DNA from: Bacteroidales bacterium UBA1735
GTDB taxonomy: Bacteria > Bacteroidota > Bacteroidia > Bacteroidales > Paludibacteraceae
NCBI GenBank assembly: GCA_002315745.1
Contig: DCID01000007.1
Coordinates: forward strand, 20,211-84,210
Length of the DNA: 64,000 bases
Direction of reading: 5' to 3'
Under the pieces are notes generated by a model that worked only from the letters and a program-made list of their open reading frames with translations, was not told the DNA's origin and did not search any database. The position numbers and the translations under genes are program-made. The stretch's first letter is position 1, and each line of letters begins with the position of its first letter. This document shows positions 51,896-60,005 of the stretch, in pieces.

Positions 51896-53369
51896 CACCG
51901 AACAACAAGAAATACTCAAACGCAGAACGTTCGCCATCATCTCTCACCCAGATGCCGGTAAGACGACCCTCACCGAGAAACTGCTTCTCTACGGAGGCGC
52001 TATTCACGTAGCAGGTGCCGTCAAATCCAATAAGATACGCAAAACAGCTACCTCCGACTGGATGGAGATAGAGAAACAGCGTGGTATATCCGTGGCGACC
52101 TCCGTCATGGGTTTTGATTATAACAACTACCATATCAACATCCTCGATACCCCTGGTCACCAAGACTTTGCCGAGGATACTTTCCGCACATTAACCGCGG
52201 TCGATAGTGTCATCATCGTCATCGACTCCGCCAAAGGTGTGGAAACGCAGACACGCCGCCTCATGGAAGTGTGCCGCATGCGCAAAACACCCGTCATGGT
52301 CTTTATGAACAAGATGGACCGCGAAGGCAAAGACCCCTTTGACCTCATGGACGATGTGGAGAAAGAGCTAGGGATACATGTCACCCCCATCACGTGGACA
52401 GACGGACAAGGTCTCAAGTTCAACCGTTCCTTCGTCATCAAAAACAACGAATCGGCTATTGCCCCCGAGACCAATGACCTGCTCTCCTGCTATCCCGCTT
52501 TTGATAAGGCAGCATACTTAGCCGGCGATTTAGCCCCGGTCTTCTTCGGTTCAGCATATAAGACGGTCGGAGTGCAAGAACTACTCGACTTCTTCGTAGC
52601 CAATGCACCATCACCCCGTCCTGTGGAAGCCATAGAACGTCAAGTGGACCCCATGGAGGATGCCTTCACCGGGTTCTGCTTTAAGATCCATGCGAACATG
52701 GATCCCAACCACCGCAGTTGCATCGCCTTCTTTAAGATATGCTCGGGTAAATTTGAGCGTAACACGTACTATAAGCACGTGGGCAAGAACCAACAGATGC
52801 GTTTCAGTGCTCCCACCTGCTTTATGGCACAGAAGAAAGAGACCGTCGACGAAGCCTATGCCGGCGATATAGTGGGTCTGCCCGATACAGGTAACTTCAA
52901 GATTGGTGATACACTCACTAGTGGCGAGAACCTGCACTTCAAAGGACTACCCTCTTTCTCTCCAGAGATGTTCAAGTACATCGAGAACGCCGATCCAATG
53001 AAGCAGAAACAGTTAGACAAGGGTGTCCACCAACTCATGGACGAAGGCGTTGCCCAACTCTTTGTCAGCCAACTCAATGGCCGCAAGATCATCGGTACCG
53101 TAGGACAACTACAATTTGAGGTCATCCAATACCGCCTCGAGCATGAGTATAATGCCAAGTGCCGTTGGGAGAACATGGCGATGTACAAAGCATGCTGGAT
53201 AGAGTCGGACGATGCCGAAGAACTGCGGATGTTCAAGATGCGCAAAGCGCAGTATATGGCTACCGATAAGGAAGGCCGCGATGTCTTTATGGCAGATAGC
53301 GCCTATGTGCTTAACATGGCTCAAAATGATTACAAACATATAAAGTTCCATTTTACATCAGAATTTTAA
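51885..53369 (+). CDS. prfC: Peptide chain release factor 3 (short form)
   Basis: A 494-residue GTPase that recycles RF1/RF2 from the ribosome. G1 ISHPDAGKTTLTEK, G2/switch I KQRGISVATSVM, G3 DTPGHQDF, G4 FMNKMDREGKDP; domains II and III follow (FTGFCFKIHANMDPNHRS, GQLQFEVIQYRLEHEYNAK). Compared from memory with E. coli RF3 (about 529 residues), the region between LKFNRSFVI and AYLAGDLAPVFFG is about 30 residues shorter, so part of the G-domain insert is missing. All GTPase motifs are intact. Confidence 0.93.
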   Translation: MLSNTEQQEILKRRTFAIISHPDAGKTTLTEKLLLYGGAIHVAGAVKSNKIRKTATSDWMEIEKQRGISVATSVMGFDYNNYHINILDTPGHQDFAEDTFRTLTAVDSVIIVIDSAKGVETQTRRLMEVCRMRKTPVMVFMNKMDREGKDPFDLMDDVEKELGIHVTPITWTDGQGLKFNRSFVIKNNESAIAPETNDLLSCYPAFDKAAYLAGDLAPVFFGSAYKTVGVQELLDFFVANAPSPRPVEAIERQVDPMEDAFTGFCFKIHANMDPNHRSCIAFFKICSGKFERNTYYKHVGKNQQMRFSAPTCFMAQKKETVDEAYAGDIVGLPDTGNFKIGDTLTSGENLHFKGLPSFSPEMFKYIENADPMKQKQLDKGVHQLMDEGVAQLFVSQLNGRKIIGTVGQLQFEVIQYRLEHEYNAKCRWENMAMYKACWIESDDAEELRMFKMRKAQYMATDKEGRDVFMADSAYVLNMAQNDYKHIKFHFTSEF

Positions 53370-53372
53370 ATT

Positions 53373-54671
53373 ATGAAGAACATGAAATTTCGCTTGATTG
53401 TCATGAATTTCCTCGAATATGCCGTTTGGGGAGCGTATTTGACATCAATGGGTACGTACCTCTTTTTGCATGGTATGAGCACCCAGATCGGATGGTTCTA
53501 TTCCGTCCAAGGTATTGTATCGCTCTTTATGCCCGCACTGATGGGTATAGTAGCCGATCGCTGGATTCCAGCACAGAAGTTATTAAGTATCTGCCATTTC
53601 TTAGCCGGTGCATTCATGATCGCGGCTGGATGGTATGGTTACACCGCAGGGGATGCTGTACAGTTTAGCCAACTCTTCACCCTGTACACGTTCTCCGTTG
53701 CCTTCTATATGCCTACTATTGCGCTGAGCAACTCGGTGGCATTCAATGCACTCGTGAAGGCAGACATGGATACGGTCAAGGACTTCCCGCCTATCCGCGT
53801 CTTTGGTACAGTCGGTTTCATTGCTACCATGTGGTGCTGCGACCTCTTAGGTTTCCAACCTACTAGTTACCAGTTCCTGCTCTCCGGTGCACTCAGTATC
53901 GTCTTAGCCGCTTACTCGCTGACCTTGCCTAACTGCGACATCAAACCCGCACAAGCTAATCAGTCTATCGCCGATGCATTGGGACTCAAAGCGTTTGCAC
54001 TCTTTAAACAAAAGAAAATGGCTCTCTTCTTCATTTTCTCCATGTGCTTAGGTGTGAGCCTACAGATAACCAATGGTTTTGCCAATCCTTTCCTCACCAG
54101 TTTTGGTGCTATCGAGGAGTTCGCCAAAACCTTTGGTGTGCAGCATGCTAATATCCTCATCTCTATCTCGCAGATCTGCGAAGCACTCTGTATCTTGCTC
54201 ATTCCGTTCTTCCTCAAGAAGTTTGGTATCAAGAACGTGATGTTCATGGCAATGATTGCTTGGGTACTGCGTTTCGGTCTCTTCGGTGCTGGTAACCCTG
54301 GCGCAGGCGTGTGGATGTTCGTACTCAGTTGTATCGTTTACGGCTTTGCCTTTGATTTCTTCAATATCTCGGGCGCACTCTATGTGGACCAAGAGACCGA
54401 CACTTCCATGCGTTCTAGTGCCCAAGGTCTGTTCATGATGATGACCAATGGTGTAGGCGCTACTATCGGTACCCTCGCTGCACAGGCTGTCGTTAACCAT
54501 TTCGTCAATACACCTGCTGCTGCCGGTGCAGATGCTATGACTATCTGGTCAGGCTGGCAATCTAGTTGGTTCACCTTCGCCACCTATGCCCTCATAGTCG
54601 CTGTTCTCTTCTGGTTCCTCTTCCCCAAAACCCCTGTCAAAAAGTCGGTGAAGGTGGACGAATATGTATAG
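53373..54671 (+). CDS. Nucleoside:H+ symporter, NupG-like MFS transporter
   Basis: A 432-residue, 12-segment MFS protein. The N terminus (MKFRLIVMNFLEYAVWGAYL, TSMGTYL, IGWFYSVQGIVSLFMPALMG) and the FGTVGFIATMW block match the NupG/XapB nucleoside symporter family. Later motifs include FMMMTNGVGATIGTLAAQ. It would import nucleosides with protons across the inner membrane. Three bases follow prfC; the 3' end overlaps the next gene by eight bases. Confidence 0.9.
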   Translation: MKNMKFRLIVMNFLEYAVWGAYLTSMGTYLFLHGMSTQIGWFYSVQGIVSLFMPALMGIVADRWIPAQKLLSICHFLAGAFMIAAGWYGYTAGDAVQFSQLFTLYTFSVAFYMPTIALSNSVAFNALVKADMDTVKDFPPIRVFGTVGFIATMWCCDLLGFQPTSYQFLLSGALSIVLAAYSLTLPNCDIKPAQANQSIADALGLKAFALFKQKKMALFFIFSMCLGVSLQITNGFANPFLTSFGAIEEFAKTFGVQHANILISISQICEALCILLIPFFLKKFGIKNVMFMAMIAWVLRFGLFGAGNPGAGVWMFVLSCIVYGFAFDFFNISGALYVDQETDTSMRSSAQGLFMMMTNGVGATIGTLAAQAVVNHFVNTPAAAGADAMTIWSGWQSSWFTFATYALIVAVLFWFLFPKTPVKKSVKVDEYV

Positions 54672-55326
54672 AAAAGAGTTAGCATATTACTTTGCGTCGC
54701 CGATAGCCTACATCGTCATCGGGCTTTACCTATTGACGATTAGTCTCTTCCTCTGGGTTATCCCGGGTCAATGGAACATCATAGACTCGGGATATGCCCA
54801 AGTGGACGGACTCTTTGGACTCAGCCCTTGGCTGATGATGCTGCTCTGCCCTGCCCTCACCATGCGGCTCTTTGCCGAGGAACGTCAGACCGGCACATGG
54901 GATATCCTATTAGTCTATCAGCGAAGCGGTCTGTCATCTCTCGTCCTCGCTAAGTTCTTGGCAGCATGGACGCTGATGCTCATCGCCTTGCTACCTAACC
55001 TCGTGCACTATTTCATCGTCTATGCGATGGCAGAACCCATTGGTAACATCGATGGTGGACAGTTCGCCGGATCATTCATCGGACTCATGCTTATTAGTGG
55101 CACGTTCCTCTCCTTAGGTGTGTTAGCAGGTTGCTGTACGCGTAGTCAGATTGTAGCCTTTATCTTAGGCGCTTTACTCTGTTTTGTGCTCTTTTGGGTC
55201 ATCCTACAAGACCACTACTCTGCCCTCTCGCGCGGTGTGATGGATCTGCGCGATGTGCTGCTCTTTATCACTATCGGCATCATCGCCCTCGTGGGGGCTA
55301 TCCTAATCTTATCCCGTAAGCCATGA
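54664..55326 (+). CDS. gldF: GldF-like ABC-2 transporter permease
   Basis: A 220-residue inner-membrane permease with about six hydrophobic segments. Its N terminus (MYRKELAYYFASPIAYIVIG) and the ALTMRLFAEERQTGTWDILL block match GldF and related ABC-2 permeases (YYFASPIAYI is a strong family pattern). GldF works with GldA (ATPase) and GldG in gliding Bacteroidota, but non-gliding Bacteroidales carry homologues of unclear role. No ATPase or gldG lies next to it. It overlaps nupG by 8 bases and the phosphoesterase by 4. Confidence 0.75.
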   Translation: MYRKELAYYFASPIAYIVIGLYLLTISLFLWVIPGQWNIIDSGYAQVDGLFGLSPWLMMLLCPALTMRLFAEERQTGTWDILLVYQRSGLSSLVLAKFLAAWTLMLIALLPNLVHYFIVYAMAEPIGNIDGGQFAGSFIGLMLISGTFLSLGVLAGCCTRSQIVAFILGALLCFVLFWVILQDHYSALSRGVMDLRDVLLFITIGIIALVGAILILSRKP

Positions 55327-55817
55327 CTCGCATCGGTTTATTATCAGATACCCACGCGTACTTAGACCGCCGCGTGCTCGAGCACTTCCAATCCGTGGAC
55401 GAGATATGGCATGCCGGTGACATTGGTTCGATGGAGGTGCTGCAGGCATTACGCGAATTCAAACCTACCCGCGCCGTCTTTGGTAACATGGATAGTGGCG
55501 ATGTGCGTTATTCGTTAAGTGAGTTCTATCGTTTCCGAGTGGAAGACGTGGAAGTGATGATGACCCATATAGGTGGCTACCCTGGGCACTATAACCCTTG
55601 GCTCATACCTATGTTTCAGAAAGAGACCCCAATGCTCTTTGTCTGTGGACATTCGCATATTCTTAAAGTGCAGTACGATTCGGTATGGAAAATGCTCACC
55701 ATGAACCCCGGTGCTGCAGGCAAGCAAGGATGGCAGACCGTACAGACACTTTTACGATTCTCCATCGATAGGGATCAAATCCAAGACCTCGAAGTGATTG
55801 AATTAAACCGCGAATAA
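55323..55817 (+). CDS. YfcE/MJ0936-family metallophosphoesterase
   Basis: A 164-residue calcineurin-like phosphoesterase with the full metal site: LLSDTHAYLD, HAGDIGS, VFGNMDSGD, MMTHIGGYP and FVCGHSHI, followed by NPGAAGKQG. Small single-domain members hydrolyse phosphodiesters; the natural substrate is unknown. Last gene of the run that starts with rel. Just downstream an A/T-rich inverted repeat (TTTTGC, TT, GCAAAA; 55824-55837) could be a weak end signal. Confidence 0.92.
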   Translation: MTRIGLLSDTHAYLDRRVLEHFQSVDEIWHAGDIGSMEVLQALREFKPTRAVFGNMDSGDVRYSLSEFYRFRVEDVEVMMTHIGGYPGHYNPWLIPMFQKETPMLFVCGHSHILKVQYDSVWKMLTMNPGAAGKQGWQTVQTLLRFSIDRDQIQDLEVIELNRE

Positions 55818-55864
55818 GGCCTTTTTGCTTGCAAAATGAAAAAAGTTGGAAAAAAATGCCAAAA

Positions 55865-55880
55865 TATGTTTTATAACATA
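55865..55880. repeat. Inverted repeat upstream of the small-RNA promoter
   Basis: TATGTT, TTAT, AACATA: a perfect 6-bp inverted repeat ending 32 bases before the TACTTTTG element at 55913, where a regulator might bind. Confidence 0.4.
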
Positions 55881-55912
55881 CGTTTTTAATAGGTACTTTC
55901 AAAAAAAAGATA

Positions 55913-55920
55913 TACTTTTG
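55913..55920 (+). promoter_or_regulatory. -7 element of a possible small-RNA promoter
   Basis: TACTTTTG followed by CATCG fits the -7 context of the other promoters here, but the expected -33 position (about 55889) reads ATAG rather than TTTG. A weak or activator-dependent promoter is possible. Confidence 0.45.
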
Positions 55921-55926
55921 CATCGG

Positions 55927-56024
55927 ATTTAAGGGAATCCTAACAATTCAATCTTTTTTGTACCTTAAAATTTAACAGACTAATACCAAGAAATAGGACT
56001 ATCGTGAGATAGCCCTTTTCATTT
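55927..56024 (+). ncRNA. Candidate small RNA of about 95 nt
   Basis: A stretch without a reading frame, bounded by the -7 element (55913-55920) and a terminator-like hairpin (55996-56024). Near its expected 5' end is a hairpin GGATT, six-base loop, AATCC (55925-55940). The middle is A/T-rich and single-stranded-looking. It resembles no RNA family I know. It sits between the end of the rel run and the convergent lpxB operon. Confidence 0.4.
55996..56024 (+). terminator. Hairpin with GNRA loop and T-run
   Basis: GGACTATC, loop GTGA, GATAGCCC, then TTTTCATTTT. Five perfect pairs next to the loop, one A-C mismatch, then two more G-C pairs. It would end either the candidate small RNA or read-through from the rel run. 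Confidence 0.6.
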
Positions 56025-56046
56025 TATACACAATAGATCTAGCCCC

Positions 56047-56123
56047 GTAGCACTCACGTAGCACCTACAGATAGCGTGAACATCGACGTTCCGCGACCAT
56101 TAGGCGACCACTCCGCGACCACT
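56047..56123. repeat. Degenerate 11-bp-period array downstream of lpxB
   Basis: Seven consecutive 11-bp blocks in register: the first two are GTAGCACTCAC and GTAGCACCTAC, two are diverged, and the last three are variants of CCGCGACCACT. It fills the rest of the gap before the lpxB stop codon. The whole gap 55818-56131 thus holds a weak promoter, the possible small RNA, a hairpin and this array, and no gene. Confidence 0.5.
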
Positions 56124-56131
56124 CGGTACTA

Positions 56132-57196
56132 TCACCTTGGATTTTCATTGTTTGATATTATCTTACGGATATTCGCATACTGCTGCTGCATGCGTTCGCA
56201 GGCAGATTCGTCGGTCAAGAGACGATGCAGTTCGCGTTCGATATTGGCCTGCGTGAAGCGAGGTCCTATCGCCTCATAGATCACCTCCTCGTTAGCAATC
56301 AGATTAACCAACGTGAAGTATGGGATCTTGAACAGGAACGGCCGCAGCCAACCTAACCAACGGCTGGTCACAATCCGATACACCGCCACTTGCGGACAAC
56401 CAATAAGCGCTGCCTCTAAGGTCGCCGTACCCGAATTGACTACCGCTACCTTCGCTTTTGCCAACGTGCCATACGTATCACGCGTAAGGGTCTCATTGGG
56501 CAACATATAGCGGCGATACAGTTCATCCGGGATAGATGGAGCAGCGCAGACAATCAGGTTACCATTTTTTCTAGCGGCGGCTAACATGACAGGCAGGCAG
56601 TTCTTGATCTCCGCCTTACGCGAACCCGGTAAAATGGCGATAAGCGATGAGCGGTTAGCGGTGCACGATGAACGGTGAGCGATGAACGGTGAGAGTTCGG
56701 CGACAGTGGGGTTCCCCACATACGTACAACGATAGCCGTACCGCGCATAGAAGGCAGGTTCAAAGGGGAAGATGCCCCACACCTCGTCACAAAGCGCAGC
56801 TATACGATGGATACGATGCGTCTTCCATGCCCACACCTTAGGCGGGATATAATAGATAATCTTCGTTTGTGGTAGATGCTTCTTCACAAACGCCGCTATC
56901 TTGAGATTAAAGGACGGATAGTCCACTAATATCAAAACATCCGGTTTCACCGAGAGTAACGCCTCGTGGGCAATGCGAAAATTGCGGATGATATCAGGCA
57001 CATGGCGTAACACCGCTATTACCCCCATGTATGCCATCTTCGTATAGTGCTGGAACAGTTCCACGCCTGCGGCTTGCATACGATCACCGCCCATGCCATA
57101 GAACTCGGCATTAGGCGTTTGAACACGCAGCGTCTCAATCAGAGACGCTGCATGTAGATCACCCGAAGGCTCGCCAGCCAGCACAAAATAACGCAT
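56132..57196 (-). CDS. lpxB: Lipid-A-disaccharide synthase
   Basis: A 354-residue GT19 enzyme that joins UDP-diacylglucosamine and lipid X into the lipid A disaccharide. N-terminal VLAGEPSGDLHAASLI, YGMGGDRMQAAG, YVGNPTVAEL, AILPGSRKAEIKNCLP and VNSGTATLEAALIGCPQVAVYR are characteristic. An extra low-complexity stretch (SPFIAHRSSCTANRSSLIA) sits between VAEL and ILPGSR; it is encoded by the 7-bp array at 56644-56692. Last gene of the ftsH-M16-lpxB unit; one base separates it from the peptidase. Confidence 0.95.
   Translation of the reverse strand: MRYFVLAGEPSGDLHAASLIETLRVQTPNAEFYGMGGDRMQAAGVELFQHYTKMAYMGVIAVLRHVPDIIRNFRIAHEALLSVKPDVLILVDYPSFNLKIAAFVKKHLPQTKIIYYIPPKVWAWKTHRIHRIAALCDEVWGIFPFEPAFYARYGYRCTYVGNPTVAELSPFIAHRSSCTANRSSLIAILPGSRKAEIKNCLPVMLAAARKNGNLIVCAAPSIPDELYRRYMLPNETLTRDTYGTLAKAKVAVVNSGTATLEAALIGCPQVAVYRIVTSRWLGWLRPFLFKIPYFTLVNLIANEEVIYEAIGPRFTQANIERELHRLLTDESACERMQQQYANIRKIISNNENPR
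56644..56692. repeat. Seven-copy 7-bp array inside lpxB
   Basis: Exactly seven 7-bp units of the form RCGRTKA (GCGATGA, GCGGTTA, GCGGTGC, ACGATGA, then ACGGTGA, GCGATGA and ACGGTGA) in perfect register, 49 bp. It is translated in frame between two conserved LpxB motifs. Best example of the 7-bp arrays in the window. Confidence 0.85.
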
Positions 57197-57197
57197 C

Positions 57198-60005
57198 TTA
57201 TTCAGCAGCAGGCATCATCACCACTTCCATCACATTACCCTCCCCTACCATCCGTTGCAAAGTCTCACGGATAGAGTCAGCCGTTACGGCTTGTACAGAA
57301 GGAACATAATCACGGAGGTAGTTCTCGCCAAAGATATAATATTGTGGCAGGATCGTGTTATCCCAATAGCCATTCTTCTCCAAGTTCTCATCAAAGTCCT
57401 TCACCATCGAAGCCTGCACCTTGCTCAGATCAATCGACAAAGGTCCATTCTTCAAGATGGTTTGAACCTCTTCATGGATGATACTCATCAGTTTGGTCTG
57501 TTTATCAGGATCGGTATCAAAGTACATGCACAACTGAGCACTGGGCTGTGGTAAGCGAGAGAGATAAGCATACGTCCCTACCCCATAACTACCACCTTCG
57601 CGCTCGCGAATAGACTCCAAGTAACGGATATCTAAGATGCGACCAACCATATCCACTTGCAGACTATTGGACAGCGTATAGGGCATATCGTATGCCGTGT
57701 ATTGGATATAGTTCGAACCCGTCTTGGTCAACATGGAACGTTGGAAATAGTTCTGCTGATTACCCTTCTCCACCTGGACATGTCTGTCCGTCACCTCTTC
57801 GCGACTCTTGTTGGTCTTAAGACCACCTATCCACTGACGAATGAGTTTTTGTACCGTCTCGTCATTGGGGTCAATATTTCCCGTGAAGAAGAACGTAAAG
57901 TCAGCCGGATTAGCAAAACGCTGCTTATAGATAGCCAATGCCTTGTCCATATCCACGTTCTTGAGGTTATCCAACGAATAAATAATATGACGCGGTGAGT
58001 GACCAGACGTCATCACTTGAATGGAATCATACCATGCGGACTTAGGATTAGCCTGTTTATTCTTCAACTGCGTCTCCATCAGACTCATCAAGGTCTTGAA
58101 CGCCTCCTCATCACGACGAGGTGCCGTCATATAGAGATAAGTCAGTTGAAGCAAGGTCTCAAAGTCCTTGATGTTCGAACTACCATCTATGGTCTCCGAA
58201 TTGGTATTGATAGCCGACTGGATAGATACCAACTTACCCGTCAAGGCTTTCTGCAAATCCGTACGACTAAAATCACCAATACCGCACATCTCAATCACGT
58301 CCGACGCCAGATTAGCGGAGTAAAGATCCTCCGCATTGTCTATCGCGTTCGTTCCACCAAAGGAATAAGCGGTCATCAGTATCTCGTCCTGCTTGAATTC
58401 GGTCGGTTTGATGACGACACGGATACCGTTGGACAATGTCCAAACGGATGTACCCATCTCGTTATCTATCTCCATGCGTTTAATCTTACCCGCCTTCGGT
58501 GCTTTCTCCACCAGAGTAGTGCGTATCTTCTCTTCTGCCGGAGCTTCTATTTCCAACGATTTCATCGCAGCAATCGAAGCTAAACACTCCTCTTTGGTAG
58601 GCAATACCGCATTCTCAGGAGCGGTCATAGCCACGATCATATTCTCGTCCGAGACCAGTCCCAAAGCTTCCTGATTGATCACATCCAGCGTGAGCATCGG
58701 CAACACTTGCGGTAATATCTCATACTTCCATGCAATACCGGGGATATACATCTGGTCTAAGAAGTGACGAATATACTGACGTGTGTAAGCAATATTACGC
58801 GTGGTGTTACGCTCATTGTAACCCTTCTCTACCTCGGTTAACACCTCCGTCTTCACACGCTCCAGTTCCGCATTGGTAAAACCATAGCGACGCATTTTCT
58901 CCAACTGGAAGAGCAAGTCCTCATAGGCTTGCTTCTCCTGTCCAGGTTTAGCCACATACACACCTGCGAACGCATTCTTATCCTTGACCAGATCGTAATA
59001 GCCCGTACCTCCACCAGCAAAGGACGCATTCGGGTCTTGTGCCAACTCTTCCATACGATGATCCATCATGTCGGAGATCAAGGTATGTACCACATGCTGT
59101 ACAAAATCGATGGTTGTGCCACGGAAATTCATCGGCAACACCGGTTTCTTATAATACACGCAGATACGGCTATACTGTGCCTCCGGATCTTTCACCTGCG
59201 CAATGATAGGCTCCACATTATCATCCACCGAATAGATAGGACGCTCACCACGATTAGCACGCGCTGGTACATCTGCCCATAGACGCTTGATCTTCGCCTC
59301 GATGGAATCGACGTTAATGTCACCTACCACCACGATGGCTTGGTTGTCGGGTCCATACCATTTCTTATAATAATCCCGCAATGCATCATACGAGAAGTTA
59401 TTGATAACGGCTGTGTCACCCACCACATCACGTTTGGCGTATTGACTACCCGGATACATGAGTGGATTGAGCGCGGACCACATACGGCGATTGGCATCCG
59501 AACGAGTACGCCACTCTTCACGTATCACACCCCGCTCTGCATCAATCTCGTCCCCTTCCAAAAGCAAACCACATGCCCAATCGTGCATCACGAGCAATGC
59601 AGAATCGATGATACCTTCGCGATAGGTCGGTACTTCGGACAGACGATAGACCGTCTCATCCAATGAGGTGTATGCATTGATGTTGCCACCGAAATTAACA
59701 CCGATGGATTCGAAGTAATTGACTATTCCCTTCCCTGCAAAATGTTGCGTACCATTAAACGCCATGTGCTCCAAGAAGTGCGCCAAACCATTTTGGTTAT
59801 CTTCCTCCAAGATAGCACCCACCGCTTGCGCGATATGAAACTCCGCCCGCTGCTTCGGCCATTCGTTGTGACGAATATAATAGGTTAATCCATTCTCTAA
59901 ATGTCCTACACGGACCGCCGAATCAATCGGTAATAGCACAGGCTCTTGGGCAAAAGCCATACAGCCCATCATCAGTGCCGCAGCACTCCAAATCAACTTT
60001 TTCAT
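57198..60005 (-). CDS. M16 family zinc metalloprotease
   Basis: A 935-residue exported pitrilysin-type peptidase. Signal peptide [20 protein letters not shown]; the inverted zinc motif HFLEH in NGLAHFLEHMAFNGTQHF (about 75-80) with the downstream Glu region (DEIDAERGVIREEWRTRSD). Two N-terminal and two C-terminal M16 domains form the usual four-domain clamp (second copy from about 510; GIRVVIKPTEFKQDEILMTA). Likely periplasmic or outer-membrane-associated. Its start overlaps the ftsH stop (ATGA). Target unknown. Confidence 0.93.
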   Translation of the reverse strand: MKKLIWSAAALMMGCMAFAQEPVLLPIDSAVRVGHLENGLTYYIRHNEWPKQRAEFHIAQAVGAILEEDNQNGLAHFLEHMAFNGTQHFAGKGIVNYFESIGVNFGGNINAYTSLDETVYRLSEVPTYREGIIDSALLVMHDWACGLLLEGDEIDAERGVIREEWRTRSDANRRMWSALNPLMYPGSQYAKRDVVGDTAVINNFSYDALRDYYKKWYGPDNQAIVVVGDINVDSIEAKIKRLWADVPARANRGERPIYSVDDNVEPIIAQVKDPEAQYSRICVYYKKPVLPMNFRGTTIDFVQHVVHTLISDMMDHRMEELAQDPNASFAGGGTGYYDLVKDKNAFAGVYVAKPGQEKQAYEDLLFQLEKMRRYGFTNAELERVKTEVLTEVEKGYNERNTTRNIAYTRQYIRHFLDQMYIPGIAWKYEILPQVLPMLTLDVINQEALGLVSDENMIVAMTAPENAVLPTKEECLASIAAMKSLEIEAPAEEKIRTTLVEKAPKAGKIKRMEIDNEMGTSVWTLSNGIRVVIKPTEFKQDEILMTAYSFGGTNAIDNAEDLYSANLASDVIEMCGIGDFSRTDLQKALTGKLVSIQSAINTNSETIDGSSNIKDFETLLQLTYLYMTAPRRDEEAFKTLMSLMETQLKNKQANPKSAWYDSIQVMTSGHSPRHIIYSLDNLKNVDMDKALAIYKQRFANPADFTFFFTGNIDPNDETVQKLIRQWIGGLKTNKSREEVTDRHVQVEKGNQQNYFQRSMLTKTGSNYIQYTAYDMPYTLSNSLQVDMVGRILDIRYLESIREREGGSYGVGTYAYLSRLPQPSAQLCMYFDTDPDKQTKLMSIIHEEVQTILKNGPLSIDLSKVQASMVKDFDENLEKNGYWDNTILPQYYIFGENYLRDYVPSVQAVTADSIRETLQRMVGEGNVMEVVMMPAAE

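Noticed and set aside
55818..56131. tRNA or other known structural RNA in the gap
   Set aside because: No cloverleaf, no TTCRA-type T-arm and no acceptor pairing could be found; only the short hairpins reported were seen.
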